DNA from: Paenibacillus_G sp049942825 | Lineage (GTDB): Bacteria > Bacillota > Bacilli > Paenibacillales > NBRC-103111 | Direction: 5' to 3' | Length of the DNA: 64,000 nt | NCBI RefSeq assembly: GCF_049942825.1 | Contig: NZ_CP187970.1 | Coordinates: 7,936,001-8,000,000, forward strand | Shown: positions 51,392-61,071 of the stretch, piece after piece | Layout: each line of letters opens with the position of its first letter | Numbering within the stretch: position 1 is the stretch's first letter | The notes under the pieces: generated by a model | Databases searched by the model: none | What the model saw: the letters and a program-made list of their open reading frames with translations, nothing else | Told to the model about the DNA's origin: nothing | Translations under genes and position numbers: made by a program

Positions 51392-51406
51392 GATACACGT
51401 TGTATC
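51392..51406. promoter_or_regulatory. Operator copy 2 upstream of the RiPP promoter
   Basis: GATACACGTTGTATC, whose reverse complement GATACAACGTGTATC fits the shared GATACAANNNGTATC. It lies 62 bases from copy 1 (start to start), about six helical turns, allowing looping or cooperative binding. Confidence 0.7.
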
Positions 51407-51465
51407 TCGATTTCTGTCGAATTTCTCTTAGCAGCCTGAGGTACATACGGCCATAAAATCCAAAA

Positions 51466-51500
51466 CAAAAAAAAGCCTTCATGCCCTCCGCATGAAAGCC
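51466..51500 (-). terminator. Intrinsic terminator of the UDG gene
   Basis: On the minus strand GGCTTTCATGC pairs with GCATGAAGGCT around GGAGG, followed by TTTTTTTG. It also insulates the RiPP operon from upstream transcription. Confidence 0.85.
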
Positions 51501-51516
51501 CGTTTCACCTTCCGCC

Positions 51517-52107
51517 TTATTCGCCCTCCCGCTTATGTGCTTCCTCCAGCCGCGCGGCCACCATAGCCAGATCCTCAGCGAGCAGCCGCCCCAGCACCGG
51601 CCTGCGCCGCACGGCAAGCGGGTGGTACCCGACCGCTGTGGGAATGCCCTGCACCGTATGCCACCGCCCCCGCAGTGCCTTCACTTCGGCCTCCGGATCG
51701 CCGAACCACCCCTGCACGGCCACATTGCCGAGAGCGAGCAGCAGCTGCGGCCGGCTTGCCCCCAGCTGCTGCTCCAGATGCGGCCGGCAGGCACTGCGGG
51801 CAGCCTCCTTGTCGTAGGCGCGCAGAGGGCGGCACTTCAGCAGGTAGCTGACGTAGAACTCCTCGCGTCCAATACCCGCAGCTGCCAGCCCTTCCTGCAG
51901 CGTCTCTCTCGTGCCGCAGAGAAACGCCTCTCCCTCCCGGGTCTCCCTTGCACCCGGGTTATCCAGCAGAATAAAGAGCGGGGCATGCGGATGGCCCTCG
52001 CCCCAGACCACCCGGGTCCGCTGCTTCGCCAGCGCACAGCGCTCGCAGCCCTTCGCCTCCTCCGGCGCTTCCTCTTCAGGCAGAATGTGCGGCGTCCATA
52101 GACTCAA
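51517..52107 (-). CDS. Uracil-DNA glycosylase, family 4-like (Fe-S)
   Basis: 196-residue UDG-superfamily protein. Cysteines C21, C24, C92 and C107 have the CX2C...CX14C spacing of the family 4 iron-sulfur cluster. Motif A is LLDNPGARETREGEAFLCG where typical enzymes have GEAPG(xxE/D); motif B is GYHPLAVRRRP (HPxxxxR). It is likely to remove uracil from DNA, but the GEAPG to LDNPG change may alter specificity. Monocistronic with a strong terminator. Confidence 0.83.
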   Translation of the reverse strand: MSLWTPHILPEEEAPEEAKGCERCALAKQRTRVVWGEGHPHAPLFILLDNPGARETREGEAFLCGTRETLQEGLAAAGIGREEFYVSYLLKCRPLRAYDKEAARSACRPHLEQQLGASRPQLLLALGNVAVQGWFGDPEAEVKALRGRWHTVQGIPTAVGYHPLAVRRRPVLGRLLAEDLAMVAARLEEAHKREGE

Positions 52108-52155
52108 GTCCGACCCGCCCCTTTCCTTCTATACTTATAGAACACGTCCCGGCCT

Positions 52156-54867
52156 TCATGGCTGCCGCTCGCGCCTGTCTCCGGCCGCAACCACCCGGTT
52201 GCGGCCGGTCAGCTTCGCTTCATAGAGGGCGCGGTCCCCCTGCTCGATCAGCTCCCTCCCGGTAGAGAGGGGGTTGGCAATAGCCGACGCCGCACCGACA
52301 CTGACCGTTACCACCGGAAGGGCCTGCGACTTCATATGCGGGATGCCCAGCTCCCGCACCGCCCCGCACACCACGCCTCCGAAGCGGCGGGCCTCCTGCG
52401 GCCCAGCCCCCGGCAGCAGGCACACGAATTCCTCCCCTCCGTAGCGGGCAGCCAGGTAGCCCTGGGGCTCGGCGAGCGATTCCAGCGTCTTCGCAACCTG
52501 CCTCAGGCAGGCGTCTCCGCTCTGGTGGCCGTACGTATCGTTGTACGCTTTGAACGAGTCGATATCGAGCAGGAGTACGGACACCGGCAGGGACTGTTCG
52601 GCCGCACTCTTCCATTCTCTCTCGAAGGCCTCGTCGAACGCCCGCCGGTTCGCAATGCCGGTAAGCCCGTCCAGCGCAGATAGCTTCTTCAGACGCTCGT
52701 TGGCCTCGAGCAGCTGCTCGCGGACCCGCTTGCGTTCCGTATTGTCGCGGAAGACGGTCATCACCGCTCCCCTGCCCTTGTAGGCAATCCAAGCCGAGGA
52801 GGCCTCCACCTCCAGCTCCCGGCCGTCCAGCCGCAGGTACGTTCTCTCTCTCGGCGGAACCGCCGTACGTTCCTCATAAATATGGGCGATCTGTTCCCGG
52901 GCGGCCTCATGCGCATAGGCCGGCACGAGATCAAGTACGCACCGCCCGATGAGCTGCTCCCTCTGCCGTCCGCCGAGCAGCTCCACCGCCTTGTGATTGA
53001 CGAGCACAATCCGGTCTTCGGCATACACGAGAATCCCGTCCGGCAGCATCTCGATCAGCCTGCGGTAACGCTCCTCGCTCTCTTGGAGCTCCTCTTCCAC
53101 CGCAGCCCGCTGTGAGATATCGCTGACGATGGCAACAACCTCCACCACCTCTCCACCGGAAATCACCGGATTCAGTGAGGCCAGGAACGTCCTGCCTCCC
53201 ATCTTGAATTCGAACTGGAGACGCTCCCCCCGCCAAGCCTGCTCATACTTCTGCAGAATGAGGCTGAGCTGGGTGGCCGGGACCAGGACTTCCGGGGATC
53301 TGCCCACAATGCTCTCCCGCTCCAATCCGAGCCGGTACAGCAGCGTGCCGTCGGCCATCGTATAGATGAAGCGGGCCTCCACCTTTTTGAACTTCAGCAG
53401 GAGTCCTTCCTGGTTGTGGATCGCATCGGCCAGCTCCTGCTTCAGGTGCAGGATCTGCTGCTCGTTCCGCTTGCGTCTGGTGATATCCCGGATGATGGAG
53501 GAGTAATAAGCCAGTCCTCCGGTCTGCCAGGAGTTCAGCGTCATCTCGATCGGAATGACCGTCCCATCCTTGCGGAGCCCTTCCAGCTCTACAGCCCTGC
53601 CGATGACCCGGCTCTCCCCGGTGCGCAGATGCCGCTCCATGCCCTGGCGGTGCGCTTCCCGGTACCGCTCCGGGATGATGAGATAGAGCGGGCGTCCGAC
53701 GGCCTCCTCCGCCGTATAGCCGAACAAGTTCTCCGCTCCTTTGCTCCACAGCACAATGTTCGACTCACCGTCCGCAAGCACAATTCCGTCTTGGCCGGAC
53801 TGCGTGATCGAATGGAACATGCCCTCCGCATCCTTGAGTGCCAGCATCAGACTCAGCACAGGGATGAGCTTCTCCGCCGCCCGGACATCCTTGTCCGTAA
53901 AATGCCCTCCATGCCCTGATCCCAGGTTGATAATCGCTACCGTACGTCCCCTATAGATCAAAGGGATATGCAGCGAAGAAAGAACGCCTTGCCGGTACAG
54001 GACATCGTCGATCTCCCCGGCTGGTCTCTGATGCCGCCAATCGGTATAGAGGGCCACCCGCCCTTCCTTGATGTGTTCCATTGCACCAATGCCTGACAAG
54101 GGATACGTGATGCCGCTAACGGCAAACGTCCCGTTCTTAATCAGATATGCCCCCTTGCCGTGATGCTCTCCGATGAGAATTACCCCGCCGGCATCGCTTG
54201 CAAAGAGCCGGGACAGCTCCCGAAGTGTGATCTCGTAGATATCCGACGTGCTGGAGGACGTATTGAACTTGCCGATGAGCTCCGAAATGAAGGCATTCAT
54301 CCTGCGTTCCTGTTCCAGCGCATTCATATGTCTTAAGAAGGCGGCAACGAACAGAACGGAAGCCGTGACCGTACCGATATACATCGGCAGGATCTGCCAA
54401 GCCTCGGTTCCGAGCAGGAAGGTAAGGGTAATGACCTTCACCACGGACACCAGCAGCAGCTTGGCGGCCCAGCCCTTCCAGTACGACACCACATGCTCTG
54501 CGATCCACCCCGTCCCCACGGCCACAGCCGCTATCCCCGCCGCGGAAGCCAGGAAGACGATATCACCGCTTCCCTGCAGCACAAGCCGCCCTGCAATCAT
54601 GACCGCCCCGGCTGCCAGGGCAGAGGGCATCCCCCCAACATGGGCGGCCATCATCAAGGCAATCATGCGCTGATCGATCAGGACATTGCCGTTCAGCTTG
54701 ACGCCAAAGAGCATGAGAAGAGCACCTAATCCCCCATGCAGCACCCCGGCCCCAAGCTTCCCGCGGAGTGTCCAGGGCCAAGCGGACAGCCTGTCATGGA
54801 ACAGCAGCCGGAATATAAATAAAAAAGCCATCAAAATCGCCATATTCATAAATAATACCGGGGTCAC
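52156..54867 (-). CDS. Multi-sensor diguanylate cyclase (5TM-GAF-PAS-GGDEF)
   Basis: 903-residue membrane protein synthesising c-di-GMP. The N-terminal 5TM/LYT-like domain covers residues about 5-185, then a GAF domain (about 205-345), three PAS domains (about 350-470, 490-590, 605-720: for example GIVLADGESNIVLWSKGAENLFGY and YRRLIEMLPDGILVYAEDR), and a GGDEF domain (about 735-890) with an intact GGEEF near residue 809 and LSALDGLTGIANRRAFDE. No EAL domain and no clear RxxD inhibition site. The GTG at 54867 or the ATG at 54849 may be the start. Single gene; signals unknown. Confidence 0.9.
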   Translation of the reverse strand: MTPVLFMNMAILMAFLFIFRLLFHDRLSAWPWTLRGKLGAGVLHGGLGALLMLFGVKLNGNVLIDQRMIALMMAAHVGGMPSALAAGAVMIAGRLVLQGSGDIVFLASAAGIAAVAVGTGWIAEHVVSYWKGWAAKLLLVSVVKVITLTFLLGTEAWQILPMYIGTVTASVLFVAAFLRHMNALEQERRMNAFISELIGKFNTSSSTSDIYEITLRELSRLFASDAGGVILIGEHHGKGAYLIKNGTFAVSGITYPLSGIGAMEHIKEGRVALYTDWRHQRPAGEIDDVLYRQGVLSSLHIPLIYRGRTVAIINLGSGHGGHFTDKDVRAAEKLIPVLSLMLALKDAEGMFHSITQSGQDGIVLADGESNIVLWSKGAENLFGYTAEEAVGRPLYLIIPERYREAHRQGMERHLRTGESRVIGRAVELEGLRKDGTVIPIEMTLNSWQTGGLAYYSSIIRDITRRKRNEQQILHLKQELADAIHNQEGLLLKFKKVEARFIYTMADGTLLYRLGLERESIVGRSPEVLVPATQLSLILQKYEQAWRGERLQFEFKMGGRTFLASLNPVISGGEVVEVVAIVSDISQRAAVEEELQESEERYRRLIEMLPDGILVYAEDRIVLVNHKAVELLGGRQREQLIGRCVLDLVPAYAHEAAREQIAHIYEERTAVPPRERTYLRLDGRELEVEASSAWIAYKGRGAVMTVFRDNTERKRVREQLLEANERLKKLSALDGLTGIANRRAFDEAFEREWKSAAEQSLPVSVLLLDIDSFKAYNDTYGHQSGDACLRQVAKTLESLAEPQGYLAARYGGEEFVCLLPGAGPQEARRFGGVVCGAVRELGIPHMKSQALPVVTVSVGAASAIANPLSTGRELIEQGDRALYEAKLTGRNRVVAAGDRRERQP

Positions 54868-55032
54868 TTCCGCACGTCCTTCCCGCAGCCGACGCTTCCA
54901 TTTCCTTTTATGGCCTCTATATCGGTATGATGGGTCCCATTGATATTTTTGGCGGAATCCTGCCTAGTATGTGCCGCCGTACCGTTCTCATACTATCCCG
55001 GCCCTGGTGCCGGAAAGGGAGTCCACCTACGC

Positions 55033-55059
55033 AAAAAAAGGGAATCCTGACGGATCCCC
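55033..55059 (-). terminator. Intrinsic terminator of the 37-aa peptide gene
   Basis: On the minus strand GGGGATCC pairs with GGATTCCC (one G-U), followed by TTTTTTT. It ends the short transcript before the diguanylate cyclase gene. Confidence 0.8.
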
Positions 55060-55106
55060 TCCCTTACTCCCGGACCGGCGGTGCGGCCAAACGGGCTTCG
55101 CTTGTT

Positions 55107-55220
55107 CTATTCGAAGCTCTTGATCAGCAGAAACGGAAGTGTGCCGATCGCGATGATCGCAAACCCGATGCCCTTGCCTACCGTCACCATACCTTGAAAT
55201 ACCGCCGCGAAATTCACCAT
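55107..55220 (-). CDS. Small hydrophobic peptide, 37 aa
   Basis: MVNFAAVFQGMVTVGKGIGF followed by a hydrophobic run AIIAIGTLPFLLIKSFE. One membrane-spanning or amphipathic helix, net charge about +1, C-terminal Glu. AAAGGAGACATCTAGAAC precedes the ATG and a terminator follows 48 bases later, so a dedicated short mRNA is likely. Size and composition resemble phenol-soluble-modulin or small membrane-peptide genes, but no family match is recognised. The surrounding 55221-55546 gap holds no other gene, only direct AATTCGAC repeats at 55423 and 55433. Confidence 0.65.
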   Translation of the reverse strand: MVNFAAVFQGMVTVGKGIGFAIIAIGTLPFLLIKSFE

Positions 55221-55546
55221 GTTCTAGATGTCTCCTTTATTCTCTGTGATGTGATGGGTGAATGCAGCCCCGGCCGCCATCATCTTATGTACGATAACAA
55301 GACTTTAGGCCCATACCTTTGCGCCCTTGATTTTCATCAAGCTGCCTCATTCCTATTTCTTTTGTTCTATGAATCTTATATTATGAACTTTTCGTGAAAC
55401 CGTCAAACGGAAAATATTCGTTAATTCGACATAATTCGACTATTGTATTTGGTGGCGAATGCAGAACAGCCTCCCTACCGAAGGCCGGAAGAGAGGCTGC
55501 ATATGCCGGCAGCCCGGCCCATGGGCGGCTGCCTCAGTCCTCCTAT

Positions 55547-57133
55547 CTAGTTGACACCTACAGCGGTGTAGGCGGCTTTAACGGAGGCGACCTCAGGGGC
55601 CGTGGATCCGTACAGATCCGATGCCGCCTGGATGGCCGCCTGCCTCATATTCCGGAAGTTAGAGGAGGACGTGAGATAGACAGTGAGGGCACGGTAGTAG
55701 ATCTTGCCCGTCTTGGCCCGGCCGATGCCCTGCACGCTGACACCGTAATGGGTTCCCCCTTGCGCCAGCAGGTAGGCGGCTTTGTTGTTGATGCCGCTGT
55801 TGGTGTGTACCCCGCCATTGTCTGCCGTGCCGGTATAACGCTTGCTGTAGTGATCCGGGTCCCCATTCGCCGCAGGATTCGAAAGCGAACGGAGCGCGTC
55901 GCCCGGCGTCCCCGGTGTATATACATCCTCACCCATCAGCCAGTCCGCGGAATCGAGCATGGCCCCGAAGATGTCGGAGATGGACTCATTCAGTGCACCG
56001 GATTCATTCTGATAGATCAGACCCGCCGAGTATTCCGTCACGGCATGGGTCAGCTCATGGGCCACGACGTCCAGGGCGCCCGAGAGCGGCTTGAATACGC
56101 TGCCGTCCCCATCGCCGTAGACCATCTGGGCACCGTTCCAGAACGCGTTGTTATAGCTTACGGAATAGTGGACGGTGGAGTTGAGCGCAGCCCCCGCGTT
56201 ATCAAAGGAATTGCGGCCATGTACATTCTTGTAATAATCGAACGTCGCAGCCGCATTCGCATGGGCATCTACTGCCGCGCCGTCGGTCCAGTAGTTATCT
56301 GTGTCGCGAACGATCGAGCCCGGAATGCTCGTCCGGCTGCCGGCGGTATAGGTACTGATCCTGCGGGTGCTGTCCACCAGGGTGTAGCCGCCCGATGCCG
56401 CGGTGCTCTGGAACGTCTTCGTATCCCCGTTGACACCCGTGCCTGAAGCGGATACCTCATCCAGCTTGTTCCACTTCGCGACAATTTTGCCGCTTACCGC
56501 ATCAATGACATACTGCCAGCGTCCAGGCTTCGGCTCGAGGAAGTTCAACTCGAGAATATAGGCTAGCGTTGCTTCCTCGCCCTGCACATAGATCTGCAGT
56601 TCGGCCTGCGGCGGAATTTCGAACTTGGTCAGCGGGCCAACCGCCTCGCTTGCATCCTGCTTGGCTTTCTCTACTGCCTGCTGGGCGGACAGCTTCGGCT
56701 TCTGCTTCAGCTTCTCCTTCTTGTCGAGATCGGGGACGAACTGGCCCAAATACGAGGCACTTCCTCCATTGTCGTCCAGATGAACCGTTTGCTGCGCCCC
56801 AAATACCCTCAGCCCCTTGAATTTTTGGGCGAGCCTGACATGATATGTACCTTTCTCCGGGTCGGATATTTCTTCTACGATTTCAAAATTCTCTTTCGGA
56901 TCTCCGTTCACGGCGAACAGCGACTTCTGCGAGTCCAGATAATTCCATACCTTTTCCGCTTTACCAAGACCCTGCGGCGCCTGCCAGTGGCCGGAAATCA
57001 ATTCCGGCGTGTTGTATTCCTTGGAGTACTGGACTTCTGCACTCGGGCCTGCAGCCGCAGCTGCAGAAATAACAGTGGTCGATAATGAAGCGATAAGTAC
57101 AGCGGAAGTAAGCTTTCTTTTCACATCATTCAC
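55547..57133 (-). CDS. Bacillolysin-type neutral protease (M4 family)
   Basis: 528-residue secreted zinc metalloprotease precursor of the thermolysin family. Signal peptide residues 1-27 (VLIASLSTTVISAAAAAG), then the FTP and PepSY pro-domains (about 30-220), then the mature enzyme starting around residue 235. Zinc site HELTH near residue 358 with the downstream GALNESISDIFGA Glu ligand, and catalytic GGVHTNSGINNKAAYLLA. AGGAGTGAATG precedes the ATG. A helix-stem with weak tail lies after the stop (55468-55500). Extracellular protein degradation. Confidence 0.95.
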   Translation of the reverse strand: MNDVKRKLTSAVLIASLSTTVISAAAAAGPSAEVQYSKEYNTPELISGHWQAPQGLGKAEKVWNYLDSQKSLFAVNGDPKENFEIVEEISDPEKGTYHVRLAQKFKGLRVFGAQQTVHLDDNGGSASYLGQFVPDLDKKEKLKQKPKLSAQQAVEKAKQDASEAVGPLTKFEIPPQAELQIYVQGEEATLAYILELNFLEPKPGRWQYVIDAVSGKIVAKWNKLDEVSASGTGVNGDTKTFQSTAASGGYTLVDSTRRISTYTAGSRTSIPGSIVRDTDNYWTDGAAVDAHANAAATFDYYKNVHGRNSFDNAGAALNSTVHYSVSYNNAFWNGAQMVYGDGDGSVFKPLSGALDVVAHELTHAVTEYSAGLIYQNESGALNESISDIFGAMLDSADWLMGEDVYTPGTPGDALRSLSNPAANGDPDHYSKRYTGTADNGGVHTNSGINNKAAYLLAQGGTHYGVSVQGIGRAKTGKIYYRALTVYLTSSSNFRNMRQAAIQAASDLYGSTAPEVASVKAAYTAVGVN

Positions 57134-58129
57134 TCCTAATATTTGGAATATAATGCCTTTTCAATGTAAATGATCCGGCACAGGAGTAGAATAGAGCGAA
57201 AGGACTGAATAGTAAGAAAATTTCAGGTAAATAAATTGTAAAAAAAGGGGTAAGCCCGCCCTATTGACCATAGGTTGAAATCGGGATGGCGAATCTCCTT
57301 TCACATTTATGTCAACAATCCTAAGCTGCCCTTCGGCGTTAGAAGGAGTGCGCTCCCGAACATCCCCTTTTCTTAAAAGGATGAGGTGCGGCGGGACCTC
57401 AAAGCCAGTCTTCCAAAGGGAGGAGCCGTGGGGAGAGATCCAGCCCATCCCATTCACCTATATTCCCATGGAAATAATGTGTAATGTTATGTCATCAGCG
57501 CTGAAAATGATTGTTTGTCGGATGATGACTAATAACTGGATGCGACTGGTGGTTTCTATAGCAAAGAATAGCGGAGAAGGGTGAACTTCAACCGATAGAG
57601 AGGATCCCAGGAACTCTCTGGATAAAAAACAAGCCGTCATTCGATCAAGTAAGCGGTTACTTGTCAAGGGATCAACGAGTAAGGAAGTTGCAGAATAGCG
57701 CAGAAAAAACGGGGTATCCAATGAAAATCGGACCAAGAGCCTATTTCATCAAATATTCTGAATATTTACAAAAATTAAATATTAACGTATGATGAACTCA
57801 AGTCTTAACCGTGCTCCACCAAGACGGATAAGACTTTCCACGGTACGAAACCAGATCCAGACGGAGCGCGTCTCAGATACGGCTCCCCAAGGGAAGGGGA
57901 TAGTCCATTGGAGTAAGGAAAGCGAAGCATGCCTATGTTTCTTCTATCTCTAGGGAAAGGAGTTACTTTCGTACAAGCTGATGGGGCATGCGGGAACCAA
58001 AAGCGGTATGACGGACCGGAAGCAAGATGCAGAAGCCGGCATCACCGGCAGTATCCAAAAAATCTGAATGCAACGCAAGTTGTTTGAATGGAGAGTAAAG
58101 GAACAATTGAATAGTTGTCAGATGAAACC
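57134..58129. other. Long non-coding stretch, possible decayed element or structured RNA
   Basis: About 1 kb without a believable coding frame and with lower GC than the surroundings. The frames that exist (for example 57161-57457 and 57458-57736, both minus) have no ribosome binding site or motif. The part from 57780 to 58080 has many short pairings (AAGCATGCC with GGGCATGC; GGAGC with GGCTCC) and reads like structured RNA. It ends in a strong plus-strand terminator. Identity unknown. Confidence 0.5.
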
Positions 58130-58173
58130 GTAGGGGTTCTGGTTATGATCTCATAAGCAGAACCCCTACTTTT
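58130..58173 (+). terminator. Strong plus-strand terminator at the end of the non-coding region
   Basis: GTAGGGGTTCTG (58130-58141) pairs perfectly with CAGAACCCCTAC (58158-58169) and TTTTCG follows on the plus strand. No plus-strand gene precedes it within 1 kb. Confidence 0.8.
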
Positions 58174-58247
58174 CGTATGTCCGGAAGTCCGGACTCCTTC
58201 CCGCCCGGCCGGGTCGATCCATCGGGAGGAGGAGACCCGCAGGCGCT

Positions 58248-60576
58248 CTACCTTCCTGGCGTGTGCACGGCCGCGTGCGCCCACTCTTTGGGCAGAAGGT
58301 ACTTGTACGGCGCCTGCAGGAACCGGTCATCGATCAGCGTCAGCGAGCCCCGGTCCGACTCGGTGCGTATAAGCCGGCCCCCGGCCTGCAGGACTTTGTT
58401 CATGCCCGGAATCACGTAGGCATAGTCGAACCCCCGGCGCCCCTCCCCGCTCCGGTCGAAGTGCTCCTGGATGAGGCTGCGTTCGAAGGAGACCTGGGGC
58501 AGTCCTACGCCCACGATTACCACGCTCGTCAGCCGGTCCCCCCGCAGATCGATGCCTTCGGAGAATATGCCGCCGAGCACGGCCAGGCCGATCACCCCCT
58601 GGGCGCACCCGGCAGTGAATCCATTCAGAAAGCTCTCGCGGTCTTCCTCCGTCATACCCGGAAGCTGAATCCGCAGCCTTGAGGCCAGCTCCCCCTCCGC
58701 TTCCCCGAGAGCATCGCCGATCAGCTTCAAATATTCGTATGACGGGAAGAAGACGAGGTGGTTGCCCGGCCTTTGTACAGCCAGCCGGCGGATCAGCTCC
58801 ACAATCCCGTCCTTCGTCCGTTCCCTGTCCCGGTACCGGGTGGACCAGGGATAGAGCGAGATCTCCCACTGCTCCGGAGAGAAGGGGGAAGGGATGGAGA
58901 CCGCATAATCGTCCGGCCGGCCGCCGAGCATCTCCATATAGTAAGAGAACGGCGACAAGGTCGCCGAGAAATATATGAGCGAGCGGTAGCCCTTGGCCAT
59001 CCCCTGCAGCAGCGACGAAGGATCGATGCAGAACAGCTTGAGCCGCACGTCCCGGCGGTCCCATTCCCCATAAGTGACGTGGCGCAGGGGATCGTAGAGG
59101 CCTGCAATGCGCAGGAAGCTGTGGGCGGCAAAATACGTATCGAGAAGAAGCTGCTGCCCCTCGGCTCCAGCAGCCGCGGAAGGCTGCTGAAGCTCCTCCT
59201 CCGCCGCACGGTCGAAGAGCTCAAGCAGCCCGAGCAGGTCTTCCGGCAGTCCGTGCGACACGGTCCGCGTCTGGTCCCCATGCCCCTTCCGGTAAGCCGT
59301 GAACCAGGCGCTGACGGTCTTGGCAGCCTCGGATACCCCCGGGCTGACCTCCTTGTAGGCTCGCTGCACGGCAAGGAAGGCGGACTTCGTCAGTTCCGCC
59401 GAGAACATTTCCCTCGCCCGGTCCACGAGATTATGGGCCTCGTCAACCAAGAGTGCGGTGCGCCGCCGCCCCTCCTCATACGTGCGCTTCAGTGACACGC
59501 GCGGATCGAAGATGTAGTTATAATCGCAGATTACACTGTCGGCGGCGTAGGCTGCATCCAGCGAGAATTCGAACGGGCACACCCGGTGCTTCTCGGCATA
59601 CCGGGCGATCACCTCCCGGGTAATCCGGGTCTCGTTGGAGAGAAGATCGAGCACCGCTCCATTGATCCGGTCGTAGTAGCCGTCGGCATACTCGCAGGCC
59701 TCCCGCGTGCAGCGGACTTCGTCCTTGAAGCATACCTTCTCCTTGGCGGTAATCGTCACGCTCTTCAGCCGCAGGCCGTGCCGCTCCATGAGTGTCAATG
59801 CCTCCTCGGCCACGGTCCGTGTAATGGTCTTGGCCGTAAGATAGAAAATCCGGGAGAGCAGTCCCTCGCCCATCGCCTTGACCGCCGGAAAGAGGGTCGA
59901 GATCGTCTTCCCGGTCCCCGTCGGCGCGCGGACGAGCAGCTGCTTCTCCTCCCCGATCGCCTTATAGACGGCACCGGCGAACTTCCTCTGCCCTTCCCGG
60001 TAGGAGGGGAATGGGAACGGCATGGCCCGGATGCTTGCCGTGCGCGCCTCTTCGTGCTGCAGCTGCATGGAGGCATACGGCGTATAGCGGGCCAATGTCT
60101 CTTCCATGAAGGCTGTGAGCTCCGCCAGGCTCCGCTCCCTCGTGAAGCAAACCCGCTCTCCGCTGTCCACCTGAATGTAGGTCAGCCGAATGTGCATGCG
60201 CTCCAGACCCGACTTGCAAGCATACATATAAGCATAGCACTGCGCCTGCGCCCAATGGACGGGATACGAGTCCTCGAGGATGTCGCTGAGCCGCCCCGAT
60301 GTCGACTTGATCTCATCGACCGTAACGCCGCCGTTCTCCTTCAACAGTCCGTCACAGCGTCCCTCAATCACATAACGGACTCCCCCGTGCTCCAGTGCGA
60401 GAGCGAGATGCACTTCCTTCCTTCTCGTCTTCCTCGCCATAGCCGCTCTGCACCTGCTTGTGCGCTTTCGTCCCCTCAGCGAGCGAGGCCGCCGTCCGGA
60501 ACCCCGATTCGATGCTGCCGCTCCGGTAAGCATATTCGACCAGTGCCCTGACGGACAGGTTTACCTCACCCCGCAT
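58248..60576 (-). CDS. XPD/DinG-like Fe-S helicase with N-terminal nuclease domain; frameshifted at a GAAG repeat
   Basis: About 776 residues if repaired. The N terminus MRGEVNLSVRALVEYAYRSG starts at 60576, and the frame changes near 60418. Before it one reads EEDEKEGSASR, after it EVHLALALEHGGVRYV. The junction is GA-GAAG-GAAG-GAAG-TG; removal of one GAAG unit restores the frame. The nuclease part has GRCDGLL and VDEIKST (PD-(D/E)XK). The helicase has Walker A RAPTGTGKTIS, four Cys for the Fe-S domain (CFKDEVRCTREACEYADG... HRVCPF) and DEAH LLVDEAHNL, then a Helicase_C_2 end. A shorter product could start at ATG 60440. DNA repair or recombination role. Confidence 0.85.
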
Positions 60577-60743
60577 GCCACCCGCTCCCTTCGCTCCGAA
60601 TTCACCCGAACATTCGTTCCTTACATACAGTATATCACGTAGTGCCAAAGGGGGCTATGCGCAGAGCCGCCGGTAGTTTGGGGCAAGGGAACGTTTCCCA
60701 CCCCGCCCAAGGTTCGCCGCCGGAGGTACCGATCCCTAAGGCC

Positions 60744-60775
60744 AAAAAAAGAGGAAGGGGCTTCCGCCCCTCCCT
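60744..60775 (-). terminator. Intrinsic terminator of the small acidic gene
   Basis: On the minus strand AGGGAGGGGC pairs with GCCCCTTCCT around GGAA, followed by CTTTTTTT. Confidence 0.82.
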
Positions 60776-60778
60776 GCC

Positions 60779-60907
60779 TCAAATATACCCGGCCCACTCC
60801 ACATGAACGTGGTCTTCCTCCTCATCGTCAGCCCCCGGGACCTCCTCCTCCATCCCTTCCAGCTCGACGGTGTAGTCCTGCTCCGCTCCGCCTCCATCCA
60901 GGCTCAT
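60779..60907 (-). CDS. Small acidic protein, 42 aa
   Basis: Starts MSLDGGGAEQDYTVELEGME and ends DHVHVEWAGYI, with a strongly acidic centre (EEE, DDEEED). GGGAGGAGGTGTGCAACCA stands before the ATG; the upstream in-frame ATGs lack a site. A terminator directly follows the stop. The alternating Val/His/Trp end suggests a beta strand. It is divergent from the MarR-ABC operon. Function unknown; a small binding or antitoxin-like protein is only a guess. Confidence 0.6.
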   Translation of the reverse strand: MSLDGGGAEQDYTVELEGMEEEVPGADDEEEDHVHVEWAGYI

Positions 60908-61011
60908 TGGTTGCACACCTCCTCCCGGCCGCATTCTTTTGTAGTGTCCCATATGACAAAAAATGTATGCTGCCCAATTGACCAACTCCCCCTGGAAAGA
61001 GTACACTATTC

Positions 61012-61025
61012 ATTAGCCGGCTAAT
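61012..61025. promoter_or_regulatory. MarR operator copy 1
   Basis: ATTAGCCGGCTAAT is a perfect 14-bp palindrome, 46 bases before the MarR start codon. A related TTAGCCAACTAA lies between the marR and ABC genes at 61517. Confidence 0.7.
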
Positions 61026-61071
61026 ATTCATGAATACTTGAGCAGTACCGGCGGAAAGAGGTCCTCTTATT

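Noticed and set aside
57781..58080. Group II intron 5' part
   Set aside because: Starts GTGCTCC and looks structured, but I cannot find domain V or an intron reverse transcriptase.
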